In this document: piece by piece, positions 15,565 through 24,824 of the stretch | Layout of the letters: each line of letters starts with the position of its first letter | Position numbering within the stretch: position 1 is the stretch's first letter | DNA from: Pseudorhizobium banfieldiae | Lineage (GTDB): Bacteria; Pseudomonadota; Alphaproteobacteria; Rhizobiales; Rhizobiaceae | Direction: 5' to 3' | NCBI RefSeq assembly: GCF_000967425.1 | Contig: NZ_FO082820.1 | Span: 124,001-188,000 of the forward strand | Length of the DNA stretch: 64,000 bases | Program-made: the position numbers and the translations under genes | The notes under the pieces: model-generated | Told to the model about the DNA's origin: nothing | What the model saw: the letters and a program-made list of their open reading frames with translations, nothing else | Database searches by the model: none

Positions 15565-15583
15565 TGGTAAGGCCAGATTAGAG
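15565..15583. promoter_or_regulatory. candidate GntR operator, one arm conserved with the 4589 operator
   Basis: TGGTAAGGCCAGATTAGAG shares its first 12 bases, TGGTAAGGCCAG, exactly with the operator at 4591-4602; the second arm is degraded (ATTAGAG against CTTACCA). It lies 14 bases before the start of the GntR gene at 15597, a position suited to repression of gntR and the downstream uxaA-like gene. Confidence 0.5.
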
Positions 15584-15596
15584 CAGCGGCAGCAAC

Positions 15597-16298
15597 ATGA
15601 ACGCACCCATCAAGGCGACGGAACCAAGGCGCCTCTATCAGCAGATTGCGGACCAAATTCGCGGCCTGATCCAGGGCGGTCATTTCGCCGCAGGCGATCG
15701 GCTGCCGGCGGAGCGGGACCTTGCGCAGCAACTCGGCGTCTCCCGGCCTTCCCTTCGTGAGGCTTTGATTGCGCTGGAGATCGAGGGCAGTGTGGAAATT
15801 CGCATGGGGTCCGGGATCTATATCACCGCGGAAACAGAGCGCCGTCCGCTGCAGACGGGTTCGATGGGCGAGAGCCCGATTGAGCTCATGGAAGCGCGGG
15901 CCGCTGTCGAGGGAACGGTGGCGCTTGCCGCTGCCGCAAGAATTTCTCAGGAAGGGCTGACGCTGCTTCGCCAGACGCTCGACGCAATGCGTGCCGAGAT
16001 CGAAGCCGGCAGGAAGCCGCTCGACCAGGATCGGCTTTTCCACCTCACCATCGCGGCGGAGGGTGGCAATTCGGTGCTGGCTCAGATCGTCGGCGATCTG
16101 TTCGATGAGCGCCATAGTCCGATCTCGGCCCAGTTGCGGACACGCTTCGAGACGCCGGAGACCTGGCATCTCGCGCTTCGCGAGCATGAGGCGATCCTCA
16201 CGGCTTTGCAGGCACGCGACCCGCTGCTCGTCCAGGCGATGATGCATGCGCATCTGGAGCAGTCCAAACGCCGGTGGATGGAAAACGAACCCCGCTGA
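15597..16298 (+). CDS. GntR-family transcriptional regulator, FadR/FCD subfamily (second)
   Basis: 233 residues, same architecture as the product at 4644: winged helix (RRLYQQIADQIRGLIQGGHF...RLPAERDLAQQLGVSRPSLREALIALE) and FCD effector domain with histidines in QDRLFHLTIA, REHEAILTAL and MMHAHLEQS. It sits 47 bp upstream of the altronate-dehydratase-like gene on the same strand and divergent from the fuconate operon, so it probably controls both. Because the operator half-site is shared, the two GntR proteins may bind each other's targets. Confidence 0.9.
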   Translation: MNAPIKATEPRRLYQQIADQIRGLIQGGHFAAGDRLPAERDLAQQLGVSRPSLREALIALEIEGSVEIRMGSGIYITAETERRPLQTGSMGESPIELMEARAAVEGTVALAAAARISQEGLTLLRQTLDAMRAEIEAGRKPLDQDRLFHLTIAAEGGNSVLAQIVGDLFDERHSPISAQLRTRFETPETWHLALREHEAILTALQARDPLLVQAMMHAHLEQSKRRWMENEPR

Positions 16299-16345
16299 AC
16301 CCCCCAATCAGAAACAGGAAGACCTCCCGGGAGGAGGAAGCAGCC

Positions 16346-17878
16346 ATGGATGCCATTGTAACGCCTATCATCATTCTCAATCCGGCCGACGATGTCGGTG
16401 TGGTCCGCCGTTCGGTCCAGGCGGGAAATCCGATCGGCCATGGCGATCTCGTTGCCCGTGAACTGATCGGTCGCGGCCACAAGGTGGCGATCCGCCCTAT
16501 TCCCAAGGGCGCCGAGGTCAAGAAGTATGGTCAGGTCATCGGCGTCGCGACGCAGGATATCGAGCCGGGCAGCCACGTCCATCTGCACAACCTCGCCATG
16601 CTGCCCTCCGAGCACGAGCACCAGTTCAGCATCGATGTCGAGGAGAAGGGCATGCTGCCGGAGAACGAGCGGCGGACCTTCATGGGTTATGACCGCGGCA
16701 TCGGCGGTGCCGGCACCCGCAACTACATTGGCATCATCTCCTCGGTGAACTGTTCCGCCACCGTCTCCCGCTACATCGCCGACTACTTCAACCGCATGGG
16801 CGGGCTCGACGGGTTCGACAACGTCGATGGCGTCGTGGCGCTGACCCATGGCGGTGGCTGTGCTCTCAACAACAAGTCCGAAGGCTACCGCGTCCTCATT
16901 CGCACGATCCAGGGTTATGCCAAGCACCCCAATTTCGGCGGCATCCTGATGATTGGCCTCGGCTGCGAAACGAACCAGATCGGCCCGATCCTCGAGCACT
17001 ACAAGATGGAAGAGGGCGACCGGCTGCGAACGATGACGATCCAGCAGCACGGTGGCACGAAAAAGACCATCGATGCTGCGATCGAGATCATCAAGGAGAT
17101 GCTGCCGGGGGTGAACGCGGCAGTGCGGACGCCACAGCCGTTGTCGAAGCTGAAGGTTGCCCTGGAATGCGGCGGCTCTGACGGCTATTCCGGCATCTCC
17201 GCAAACCCGGCGCTCGGTCACGCCTCCGATCTCATCGTTCGCAACGGCGGCACCACGGTGCTTTCGGAAACGCCGGAGATCTACGGTGCGGAGCATCTGC
17301 TGACGCGGCGTGCCGTGAGGCCGGAAGTGGCGGAAAAACTCCTGCAACGGATCGACTGGTGGCGGGACTATACCGCCCGCAACGGCGACGAGCTGAACAA
17401 CAACCCCTCGCACGGCAACAAGCTTGGAGGGTTGACGACTATCCTCGAAAAATCGCTGGGCGCCGTCGCCAAGGGTGGGTCCATGCCGCTGAAGGCCGTC
17501 TACGAGTTTGCCGAGACGGTCACGGAACCGGGCTTCGTCTTCATGGACACGCCCGGATATGATCCCGTGGCGGTTACGGGACAGGTGGCCGGCGGATGCA
17601 ATGTCATCTGTTTCACCACTGGCCGCGGCTCCGTCTCCGGGTTCAAGCCGTCGCCCTGCATCAAGATCGCCACCAACTCCGAAATGTACGAGCACATGAA
17701 GGAGGACATGGACATCAACTGCGGCGGCATCGTCACCGGCGAGGAAACGATCGAGCAGTCGGGGCAGCGGATATTCGAGGACATCATCGCGGTTGCATCG
17801 GGCAAGAAGACCCTGAGCGAGATCTACGACTACGGCGACAACGAATTCGTGCCCTGGCAGATCGGGGCAGTGACCTGA
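16346..17878 (+). CDS. uxaA: altronate dehydratase family protein (UxaA)
   Basis: 510 residues: N-terminal SAF-type domain (about 1-100, with SHVHLHNLAM) joined to the C-terminal dehydratase domain (about 115-510) with THGGGCALNN, GLGCETNQIG, ECGGSDGYSGISANPALG and the C-terminal DINCGGIVTGEETIEQSG. UxaA dehydrates D-altronate to 2-keto-3-deoxy-D-gluconate; relatives act on galactarate or other sugar acids, so the substrate is probable, not certain. Start MDAIVTP has GAGGAGGA upstream. Overlapping none, it forms a pair with the preceding GntR gene. Confidence 0.88.
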   Translation: MDAIVTPIIILNPADDVGVVRRSVQAGNPIGHGDLVARELIGRGHKVAIRPIPKGAEVKKYGQVIGVATQDIEPGSHVHLHNLAMLPSEHEHQFSIDVEEKGMLPENERRTFMGYDRGIGGAGTRNYIGIISSVNCSATVSRYIADYFNRMGGLDGFDNVDGVVALTHGGGCALNNKSEGYRVLIRTIQGYAKHPNFGGILMIGLGCETNQIGPILEHYKMEEGDRLRTMTIQQHGGTKKTIDAAIEIIKEMLPGVNAAVRTPQPLSKLKVALECGGSDGYSGISANPALGHASDLIVRNGGTTVLSETPEIYGAEHLLTRRAVRPEVAEKLLQRIDWWRDYTARNGDELNNNPSHGNKLGGLTTILEKSLGAVAKGGSMPLKAVYEFAETVTEPGFVFMDTPGYDPVAVTGQVAGGCNVICFTTGRGSVSGFKPSPCIKIATNSEMYEHMKEDMDINCGGIVTGEETIEQSGQRIFEDIIAVASGKKTLSEIYDYGDNEFVPWQIGAVT

Positions 17879-17900
17879 CGGTCACCACCCCAACGTTATT

Positions 17901-19109
17901 CTATCGAACCGACTTCGTCTGCGGTTTCATGACTGGTGCTGCGGCGCTGCCGAAAAACTTCTCGCGTTCACGCCAGACCGCCGGTAGAGCCAGAAGTGCG
18001 ATACCCACGAAGGCGATCGCAGTCTTGGTCAACTGGCTGAGTGCCGGCGAACGGCCGTCGAAGTAGTAGACCGCGTAGACGATTGCGACGTGCCATACGT
18101 AGACGTAGAGCGAATGGCGACCGATCAGCTGCAGGAACTTCAGCGAGAAGACCCAGGTCAGCACGCCGGCTGCCTTCTGGACGAAGGCTGAGGGATGCCT
18201 CGCGCCAGCGACAAGCAACCACGTGACGAGCGCCGCGACGGCGATGAAGTTCAGGAGGTAGACCGGCCCGAAATCGGCGCGTACTTCCATGGCGGCAAAC
18301 TTGCCAATCATGAAGTCCGGCATCAGGCCGTTGGCGGTCATGATCCTTAGCGGCAGGAAGAACAGGACGACGATCAGCGCCATCTTCGGAATGAACGTGT
18401 TCTCTGGCGTCAGGATCCGGCTCCAGTCGATCTTCCCGGCCGACGTCATGGCGCCCAGAACCAGGCCTGAATAGAAGACGATCTGCCACCCGAGCATGTT
18501 GAAGCTTGCGCGAATACCCTGGTCATCCGGGCCCATCACCAGCTGATGTACCGGCTCCGTGACGATACGCTGGAGGCCGAGCTGCGCGGCCATCCACATG
18601 ACGAGGGAGGCAGCAAGCACATAGTGCCACTTGTCTTCAAGCACGAGCTTCACGAGCATCGGCGCAAAGAACATGTAGACGATGTACTGCGGCAGGATGT
18701 CCATGAATGTCGGCTGGAACAGGAAGGTGGCAATCGCTGCAAGACGAAGCGGATCGTCGAAGGTCGTGTAGCCAAGCCAGTTGTACCAGACCGTGTAGGC
18801 TTCCGGCAGGATCATCTGCGCGGCGAGCACGGCGATCACGATCCCCATGGCGTAGCGATAGAGTTCGAAGGCGCGCGAATAGATCGCCTGGCGACCTGCG
18901 GCATAACCGTTCTTCATCATCTTGCGGGCGTAGACCATGCCGATGAGAAGGCCGGAGAGGAAAACGAAGCCCTGTGCATCCTCGACAAAGGCCAACTGGT
19001 TGTGGTTCACCTTCACGAGCCAGTAACCGCCGGCGAAGATCAGGTGGTTGATCAGCATGAAGACGAGGAAATAGCCTCGCATACCATCAATAATATCGAA
19101 CCGTTTCAT
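17901..19109 (-). CDS. OpgC-like integral membrane acyltransferase
   Basis: 402 residues with about ten transmembrane segments. The start MKRFDIIDGMRGYFLVFMLINHL is the OpgC/acyltransferase-3 signature (RG followed by an intramembrane NH), and SLKFLQLIGRHSLYVYVWHV near the C-terminus is also typical. OpgC proteins succinylate or otherwise modify periplasmic or cyclic beta-glucans in rhizobia and relatives. The start is set at this conserved motif rather than an upstream codon in a proline/arginine-rich stretch. No glucan synthase gene is nearby, so the exact substrate is unknown. Confidence 0.82.
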   Translation of the reverse strand: MKRFDIIDGMRGYFLVFMLINHLIFAGGYWLVKVNHNQLAFVEDAQGFVFLSGLLIGMVYARKMMKNGYAAGRQAIYSRAFELYRYAMGIVIAVLAAQMILPEAYTVWYNWLGYTTFDDPLRLAAIATFLFQPTFMDILPQYIVYMFFAPMLVKLVLEDKWHYVLAASLVMWMAAQLGLQRIVTEPVHQLVMGPDDQGIRASFNMLGWQIVFYSGLVLGAMTSAGKIDWSRILTPENTFIPKMALIVVLFFLPLRIMTANGLMPDFMIGKFAAMEVRADFGPVYLLNFIAVAALVTWLLVAGARHPSAFVQKAAGVLTWVFSLKFLQLIGRHSLYVYVWHVAIVYAVYYFDGRSPALSQLTKTAIAFVGIALLALPAVWREREKFFGSAAAPVMKPQTKSVR

Positions 19110-19287
19110 CGGTCGCGGTCTCCGTTCTGCCGGCCCGATGCGCTTGGGTCGCCCGGTCGGTATGGCCTCTTCGGGCCAGGATCTTCTGCGGCCCAAACGC
19201 AGCAATCACGCAGTCAGTTCCGCGCGGCCGAGTCGAGACGCTTGTCTTCCTAGGAGAGGGTGGATGACTGCCGGATGAACAGCGGTG

Positions 19288-22200
19288 CTATTCCGCGGCG
19301 ATCCGCTTGATGCCGGCCACCTGCGTCAGGTAGGCCCGTAGCGCCGCCGGACGCACCGGCTTGTGTTGCAGCGCGATATCGTGACGTTCCGCCTCCGCCC
19401 GCACCTCGAGGGAACGATCGGCCGTCACGAGCAATGCCGGAATATCGGCTTTGTAAGCCTGCCTAAGACGGATAATCGCCTCGACGCCGTTTCCGTCACC
19501 AAGATGAAAATCTGCGACAATGAGCTCGGGGGCTGGCTCGCGGCCTGCTATCAGACCCTCGACGTCTGCGAGTGAGGCGGCCTGGCCGACCGTGCATCCC
19601 CAGCCGGAAATCAGCAGCGCCATGCCCTCGAGGATCTTCGGGTCGTTATCGATGCACAGCACCCGGAGCCCTGTCAGTGGCTGCGTCCGCCGGCGCCGCT
19701 CCGGTCGTTCGCTACCGCGTACGGATTGGGATACGGTGACGTCACGCGGCATGCTGACGCGGAAGACGGTTCCCTTGCCGGGTACGGAGGAAAGTTCGAC
19801 CGGATGGTTCAGGACCCGCGAGATGCGATCGACGATCGAAAGACCGAGACCGAGGCCCGATGCTGTCCGTGCTCCCTCGTCCAGCCGGGCGAACTCCTTG
19901 AAGACGGTCCGGAACTTGGCGGATGGAATGCCGATGCCTGAATCGAGCACCTCGATCACCACCTCGTTCCCGCGCCGGCGCGCACCGACCAGGATCTTCC
20001 CGTCAATCGTGTACTTGATGGCGTTCGAAACGAGGTTCTGGACCAGGCGCCGCAACAGGTTTGGGTCCGAGCGGACACGGATCGAGCTCGGAACGACGAC
20101 GAAGCGCAGGTTCTTCTCCCGGGCCATGGGCGCGAAATCGGTTTCGATGCGCCTCAGGAGCTCGTCGAGGGCCACGGATGCGACGCGGGGCTTCATGGCA
20201 CCGGTATCGAGACGGGAGATGTCGAGAACAGCTCCCAGGATTGCCTCGACCGATTCCAGCGCCGAATCGATATTGCGTACGAGGGCGCTGTTCTCCGACT
20301 TGCCCAGCCGCTCGACGAGCGCCGAGGAGTAGAGGCGCGCGGCGTTCAACGGCTGAAGGATGTCGTGGCCCGCCGCTGCGAAGAAGCGCGTCTTGCCGAT
20401 ATTGGCCTCCTCGGCCGCGGCACGCGCTTCCGCCAGCTCCCGGTTCACCCTCGTGAGTTCCGCGGTCCGCTCCTCGACCCGCTGCTCCAGCGTCTCGTTG
20501 GCGAGCTTGAGGGCGCGGTCAGCGGCGACCCGCTCGGTAATGTCTGTCAGTGTCGCGACGATGCCCTTGTCGGGCATGGCATTGGAGCGCACTTCGATGA
20601 TGCGTGTGCCGCCCGCCACCACGAGCGAAAAGGGAGCATCGAGGGTCTGGAACTGGCGGATCACCTCCGCCCGGTTCTCGGGCTGGATATCGCCCCGATT
20701 GGACAGGTAGGCGATGATGTCGGTGAGCGGATAGCCGACCTGACCGGCCTGCTCCGGCAGGTCGAGGAGGTTCCTGAAGCGGCGGTTCCAGATGGTCAGG
20801 CAATAGGAGCTGTCGAAAACCGCTATGCCCTCGTCCATCTGCGAAAGCGCGGTCTGCAGCATGTCCTGATTGTATTGGAGCGCCTCGCTTGCCTGATCCA
20901 GTAGCCAGGCGGTGTCCGAATTGGTGTCCTCAGCCTTCTGCAGGATGAGGGAAAGGACCAGTCGCGCCGATGATGAGCCGATCGCGCTTCCGAGCAATTG
21001 TTCGGAGAAGTGGATCAGCGCCATGTCCGCAGGTTGGTTGTCTTCAAGCCGACGTCCGCCTGCATTCGCATAGTTGGCGAAGGAGCGCTCCATCCGCTCC
21101 TCGCCGAGATAGCGGGCGATCGTGGTCTTCAGGTCGCCGACACTGACACGCGTCTTCCAGCCCCGGGTCGCGAACTGGGTTCGGCGATGCCTGCGCACGA
21201 AGATGCCGGACTGGATGCGTTCAACGGGGCTTGGATTGCGCGACAGCGAGCCGAGCACGAAGGCGGCCGTGTTGATGATCAGGCTGAACAGCGTCACCGT
21301 GACCAGGGCATCGGTCTCGGCGCCGGAGAAGAGCCCCGTACCTGGCAGCAGGAAATCGAGGATGGCTGTTGCCACATGGGAATTGTTCGGACCGCCGAGG
21401 CTTGGCACGAAGAGCAGGTAGGCCCAGACGAGGAAGCCCAGGGTCATTCCGAGGATGGCGCCGCGGGCGTTCGCCCGCCGCCAAATAAGCCCCCCAAACA
21501 GGCTAGGGGCCATCTGCGCGATCGCGGCGAAGGCGAGAAGGCCGATGGAGGCCAGCCCCGATTCGCTGTCGGCGCCGCGATAATAGGCATAGCCGAGCAT
21601 GAGGACGACGATGATCGAGGTCCGCCGGACCCGCAGCAGCGTCTTGGTGAAATCGGCCCGATGCACGGAACGCCGCATGAGCTTGCGGCGGAGAAGGACC
21701 GGCATGACGATGTCGTTCGACACCATGATCGACAGGGCGACGGACGCGACGATGACCATCGCCGTCGCGGCCGAGAAGCCACCGATGAAGGCGATCAGCG
21801 AGACGACCGGCATTTCATTCGCGAGCGGCAGGAGCAGCACGTAGAGGTCGGCATTGCCGGTGCCCCCGAACTGGATGACGCCAGCGATCGCGATCGGCAG
21901 CACGAAGAGGTTGATCGCCACGAGGTAGAGCGGCAGGAAGTAGCCCGCTGTCTTCAGTTCCCGCTCGGTGCGATTCTCGACGACCGTGACGTGGAATTGC
22001 CGCGGCAGCATGATGATGGCGAAGGCCGACAGCACGATCAGCAGAATCCAGCGGCTGACGGGCGTCTCGTAGGACATGGCCGAGGCGACAAGCAGGTTCT
22101 CCGTGGAGCGCTGCCACAGATCCGCCGGCCCGTCGAAGAGAAAGAATACAACGGCAATACCGACCGTGGCGAAGGCCAGCAGCTTGACGACGGATTCCAT

Positions 22201-22797
22201 CGCCACCGCAAGGATCAGGCCGTCCTGGTGCTCCGTGGCATCCGTGTGGCGGGTCCCGAACACCACCGCGAAACACGCCATCAGGATGGTGACGATCAGC
22301 GCGAGGTCGATGAAGTAGAGGTTGCCGCTGCCGATCCCGTAGACAGAAGCGTCCACCATGGCGGCGACGGAGCTGGAGACGGCCTTCAGCTGCAGGGCGA
22401 TATAGGGGATCGCTCCGATCAGCGAGATAAAAGCGACGATCATGGCGACCGCCGGGTTCTTGCCGTAGCGGGCGGCGATGAAGTCGGCGACGGAGGTGAG
22501 CTTCTCCGCCTTCGCCAGTTCGACGATCCGTCGGATGATCGGCATGCCAATCGTGAAGGCGAGGATGGGGCCGATGTAGATGCCGGTGAATTCCAGACCC
22601 CGCTGGGAGGCGAGCCCGACGCCGCCGAAATAGGTCCAGGACGTGCAGTAGATCGCGAGGCTGAGCGCATAGACCACCGGACGGCCGCGATCGGGCACGC
22701 CGATCAACCGGCTCCGGCGATCACCATAGCTCGCGACCGCGAAAAGCAGCAGGATATAGACGAATGCCGACAGGAAGATCAGCCAGGCTGGAAGCAT
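19288..22797 (-). CDS. sodium/solute symporter-like hybrid histidine kinase (PutP-PAS-HisKA-HATPase-REC)
   Basis: 1169 residues. Residues 1 to about 500 form a PutP/SSF-type transporter domain with 12-13 membrane segments (CTSWTYFGGVGLASQRGLEF, VADFIAARYGKNPAVA). A linker and PAS domain (about 640-750) and coiled coil lead to the kinase core: H-box AAAGHDILQPL with His811, N-box with N925, DSGIGI and GLGLGLSIVDR. A receiver follows with D1050/D1052, phospho-acceptor D1096 (VADFHLGDG), T1125 and K1146. The ATG is preceded by GGAGGAGA. Similar proteins (CbrA type) couple solute sensing or transport to gene regulation. No partner regulator adjoins it, so the phosphorelay target is elsewhere. Confidence 0.92.
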   Translation of the reverse strand: MLPAWLIFLSAFVYILLLFAVASYGDRRSRLIGVPDRGRPVVYALSLAIYCTSWTYFGGVGLASQRGLEFTGIYIGPILAFTIGMPIIRRIVELAKAEKLTSVADFIAARYGKNPAVAMIVAFISLIGAIPYIALQLKAVSSSVAAMVDASVYGIGSGNLYFIDLALIVTILMACFAVVFGTRHTDATEHQDGLILAVAMESVVKLLAFATVGIAVVFFLFDGPADLWQRSTENLLVASAMSYETPVSRWILLIVLSAFAIIMLPRQFHVTVVENRTERELKTAGYFLPLYLVAINLFVLPIAIAGVIQFGGTGNADLYVLLLPLANEMPVVSLIAFIGGFSAATAMVIVASVALSIMVSNDIVMPVLLRRKLMRRSVHRADFTKTLLRVRRTSIIVVLMLGYAYYRGADSESGLASIGLLAFAAIAQMAPSLFGGLIWRRANARGAILGMTLGFLVWAYLLFVPSLGGPNNSHVATAILDFLLPGTGLFSGAETDALVTVTLFSLIINTAAFVLGSLSRNPSPVERIQSGIFVRRHRRTQFATRGWKTRVSVGDLKTTIARYLGEERMERSFANYANAGGRRLEDNQPADMALIHFSEQLLGSAIGSSSARLVLSLILQKAEDTNSDTAWLLDQASEALQYNQDMLQTALSQMDEGIAVFDSSYCLTIWNRRFRNLLDLPEQAGQVGYPLTDIIAYLSNRGDIQPENRAEVIRQFQTLDAPFSLVVAGGTRIIEVRSNAMPDKGIVATLTDITERVAADRALKLANETLEQRVEERTAELTRVNRELAEARAAAEEANIGKTRFFAAAGHDILQPLNAARLYSSALVERLGKSENSALVRNIDSALESVEAILGAVLDISRLDTGAMKPRVASVALDELLRRIETDFAPMAREKNLRFVVVPSSIRVRSDPNLLRRLVQNLVSNAIKYTIDGKILVGARRRGNEVVIEVLDSGIGIPSAKFRTVFKEFARLDEGARTASGLGLGLSIVDRISRVLNHPVELSSVPGKGTVFRVSMPRDVTVSQSVRGSERPERRRRTQPLTGLRVLCIDNDPKILEGMALLISGWGCTVGQAASLADVEGLIAGREPAPELIVADFHLGDGNGVEAIIRLRQAYKADIPALLVTADRSLEVRAEAERHDIALQHKPVRPAALRAYLTQVAGIKRIAAE

Positions 22798-22975
22798 GTC
22801 TCCTCCGCTCGGGACGCTTGCTCAAGTCGAGCAGGATAGGTGAAAACAGGATGCTTGGAAATCGCGCGGGTCTTGGCATAAAGTCCTACTTGTTCGGCTC
22901 TCGCCGACACATCTACGAGGGCCGTCGCCGGGTACTGTGCCTTGGCTGGCCCTGATTGGTACAGGAAGGGTCGTC

Positions 22976-23404
22976 ATGTCCGTTGTCTCCGAATTTCGTT
23001 CTTTCATCGCCAAGGGGAATGTCATCGATCTCGCCGTCGGGATCATCATCGGCGGTGCCTTCACGGGGATCGTCAATTCGCTCGTCAACGACATCATCAT
23101 GCCCCTTGTCGGCGCAATCATCGGCGGTATCGACTTCTCCGACTACTTCATTCCCCTCTCCTCCGCCGTGACTGCTCCGACGCTGGCGGCAGCACGGGAG
23201 CAGGGGGCAGTGTTCGCCTATGGCAGCTTCGTGACGGTCATCTTGAATTTCCTGATCCTTGCCTGGATCATCTTCCTGATGGTCAGGGTCGTGAATCGCA
23301 TCCGCCTTGCCGAGGAAAAGAAGCCGGTGGAAGAGGCTCCAGCCCCGCCGCCGGCGGATGTGCTGCTTCTGGCGGAGATCCGCGACCTGCTCAAGGCCCG
23401 CTGA
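22976..23404 (+). CDS. mscL: large-conductance mechanosensitive channel MscL
   Basis: 142 residues in the inner membrane. MscL signature at the N-terminus: [20 protein letters not shown], followed by the pore-lining [21 protein letters not shown], a periplasmic loop and the second membrane segment [19 protein letters not shown], then a charged C-terminal helix ending [12 protein letters not shown]. Opens as a safety valve on osmotic downshock. The ATG at 22976 is preceded by AGGAAGGG; upstream in-frame codons lack homology. Confidence 0.96.
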   Translation: MSVVSEFRSFIAKGNVIDLAVGIIIGGAFTGIVNSLVNDIIMPLVGAIIGGIDFSDYFIPLSSAVTAPTLAAAREQGAVFAYGSFVTVILNFLILAWIIFLMVRVVNRIRLAEEKKPVEEAPAPPPADVLLLAEIRDLLKAR

Positions 23405-23499
23405 TAATCATCACACAAATCGATCTCAGCCTCACCGATTGTCATGGGATTCCTGCGGCCGGCTGCGCTATGAGGGACCGACAAACGGAGAGGGATCGT

Positions 23500-24669
23500 A
23501 TGTCGGTCTTGGAAAGTCTCAGCCCCCGCGCACTTGCCGCACCGGAAAGCGGTATTGTCGAGGTCATCACCTATGCGCGGGGCCAGGAGGGGCTCATTCC
23601 GCTCTGGGCGGGGGAGGGCGACCTGCCCTCGCCGGGTTTCATCAACAGGGCGGCAAGTGACGCCCTCCTCGCCGGCGAAACCTTCTACACTTGGCAGCGG
23701 GGGATACCGGAACTGCGGGAGGCCCTGTCGCGCTACTACGCCCGGCATTTCTCGGTTTCGCTTTCCAGCGACCATTTCTACGTCACCGGGTCGGGGATGC
23801 ATGCCATCATGCTGGCGGCGCAGGCGCTTACCTCTCCGGGCGACGAGCTTGTCTATCTTTCTCCCGCTTGGCCGAACATCGTAGCCGCCACCGAGCTTGG
23901 CGGGGCGAAGGCCGTTGCTCTTCCACTGGACTTCGCGAACGGCGCCTGGTCGCTTGATCTCCAGAAGCTTGAATCCCTGGTATCGCCAAAGACCCGGGCA
24001 ATTTTCGTGAATACGCCGTCCAACCCGACAGGCTGGACGGCAAGCCGGGAGGAACTGGCGGCAATCCTCGCCATTGCCCGCCGGCACGGCATCTGGATCA
24101 TTGCCGACGAGATCTATGCACTCTACCACTACGGGGAAGGAACACGCGCACCGTCCTTCCTGGATGTCATGGAGCCTGGCGAGCGCGTGATCTTCGCCAA
24201 CTCCTTCTCCAAGAACTGGTCGATGACCGGCTGGCGTGTGGGCTGGCTGGTGGCTCCACCGGAAATGGGCCAGGTCATCGAGAACCTCGTCCAGTATTCC
24301 AACTCGGGCGTCGCGCAATTCCTGCAGCGTGGCTGCGTGGCGGCTCTCGACCACGGGGACGACTTCTTCAGGGAGAATTTCGCCCGGGCGAGGGAATCGC
24401 GCGATATCCTGTGCGATACGCTAATTGCCACGAACAGGGTGGAGACGTTGAAGCCGCAGGGCGCTCTCTATGCCTTTCTGAAGGTTGACGGCATCACTGA
24501 TAGCCGGCAAGCCGCCCTCGACATTGTCGACCGGGTCCAGGTCGCGCTCGCCCCGGGCTCCGCCTTCGGGCCGGGCGGCGCGGAATTCCTCAGGGCCTGT
24601 TTTCTGCGGGACCCGAAGCAGGTGCGCGTGGCAGCCGAGCGGCTGGCGGACTACATCCTCGGACTTTGA
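23500..24669 (+). CDS. pyridoxal-phosphate-dependent aminotransferase, class I/II
   Basis: 389 residues, fold type I. Motifs include the substrate/PLP region GSGMHAIMLAAQALTSPGDEL, VNTPSNPTGW, the PLP-binding aspartate in WIIADEIYALYHYG, and the Schiff-base lysine in ANSFSKNWSMTGWRVGW. The overall pattern fits aspartate-like or aromatic aminotransferases, but the amino donor cannot be told from sequence. The start MSVLESLS is preceded by GGAGAGG. It follows mscL by 95 bases and no pathway partners are adjacent. Confidence 0.88.
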   Translation: MSVLESLSPRALAAPESGIVEVITYARGQEGLIPLWAGEGDLPSPGFINRAASDALLAGETFYTWQRGIPELREALSRYYARHFSVSLSSDHFYVTGSGMHAIMLAAQALTSPGDELVYLSPAWPNIVAATELGGAKAVALPLDFANGAWSLDLQKLESLVSPKTRAIFVNTPSNPTGWTASREELAAILAIARRHGIWIIADEIYALYHYGEGTRAPSFLDVMEPGERVIFANSFSKNWSMTGWRVGWLVAPPEMGQVIENLVQYSNSGVAQFLQRGCVAALDHGDDFFRENFARARESRDILCDTLIATNRVETLKPQGALYAFLKVDGITDSRQAALDIVDRVQVALAPGSAFGPGGAEFLRACFLRDPKQVRVAAERLADYILGL

Positions 24670-24824
24670 TGCCGTATGGGGCGATCGATAAAGTTTGAGG
24701 AAAACGATCAGCACAGGCTTAGCCATGGGTGGAGATAAACCCGGCGCAGCGGTCCCCAAGTAAGCAATATTGAAGACGGACGGTGTTTCGCTTCCTGCCA
24801 ACAACAAAGGCAGGGAGCCTCGAA

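Noticed and set aside
16082..17695. A 537-codon open frame on the minus strand
   Set aside because: Antisense to the GntR and uxaA genes, which have complete catalytic or DNA-binding motifs.
20998..22839. A 613-codon open frame on the plus strand
   Set aside because: Antisense shadow of the symporter-kinase gene; composition is Arg/Asp/Gly/His-biased and no family is visible.
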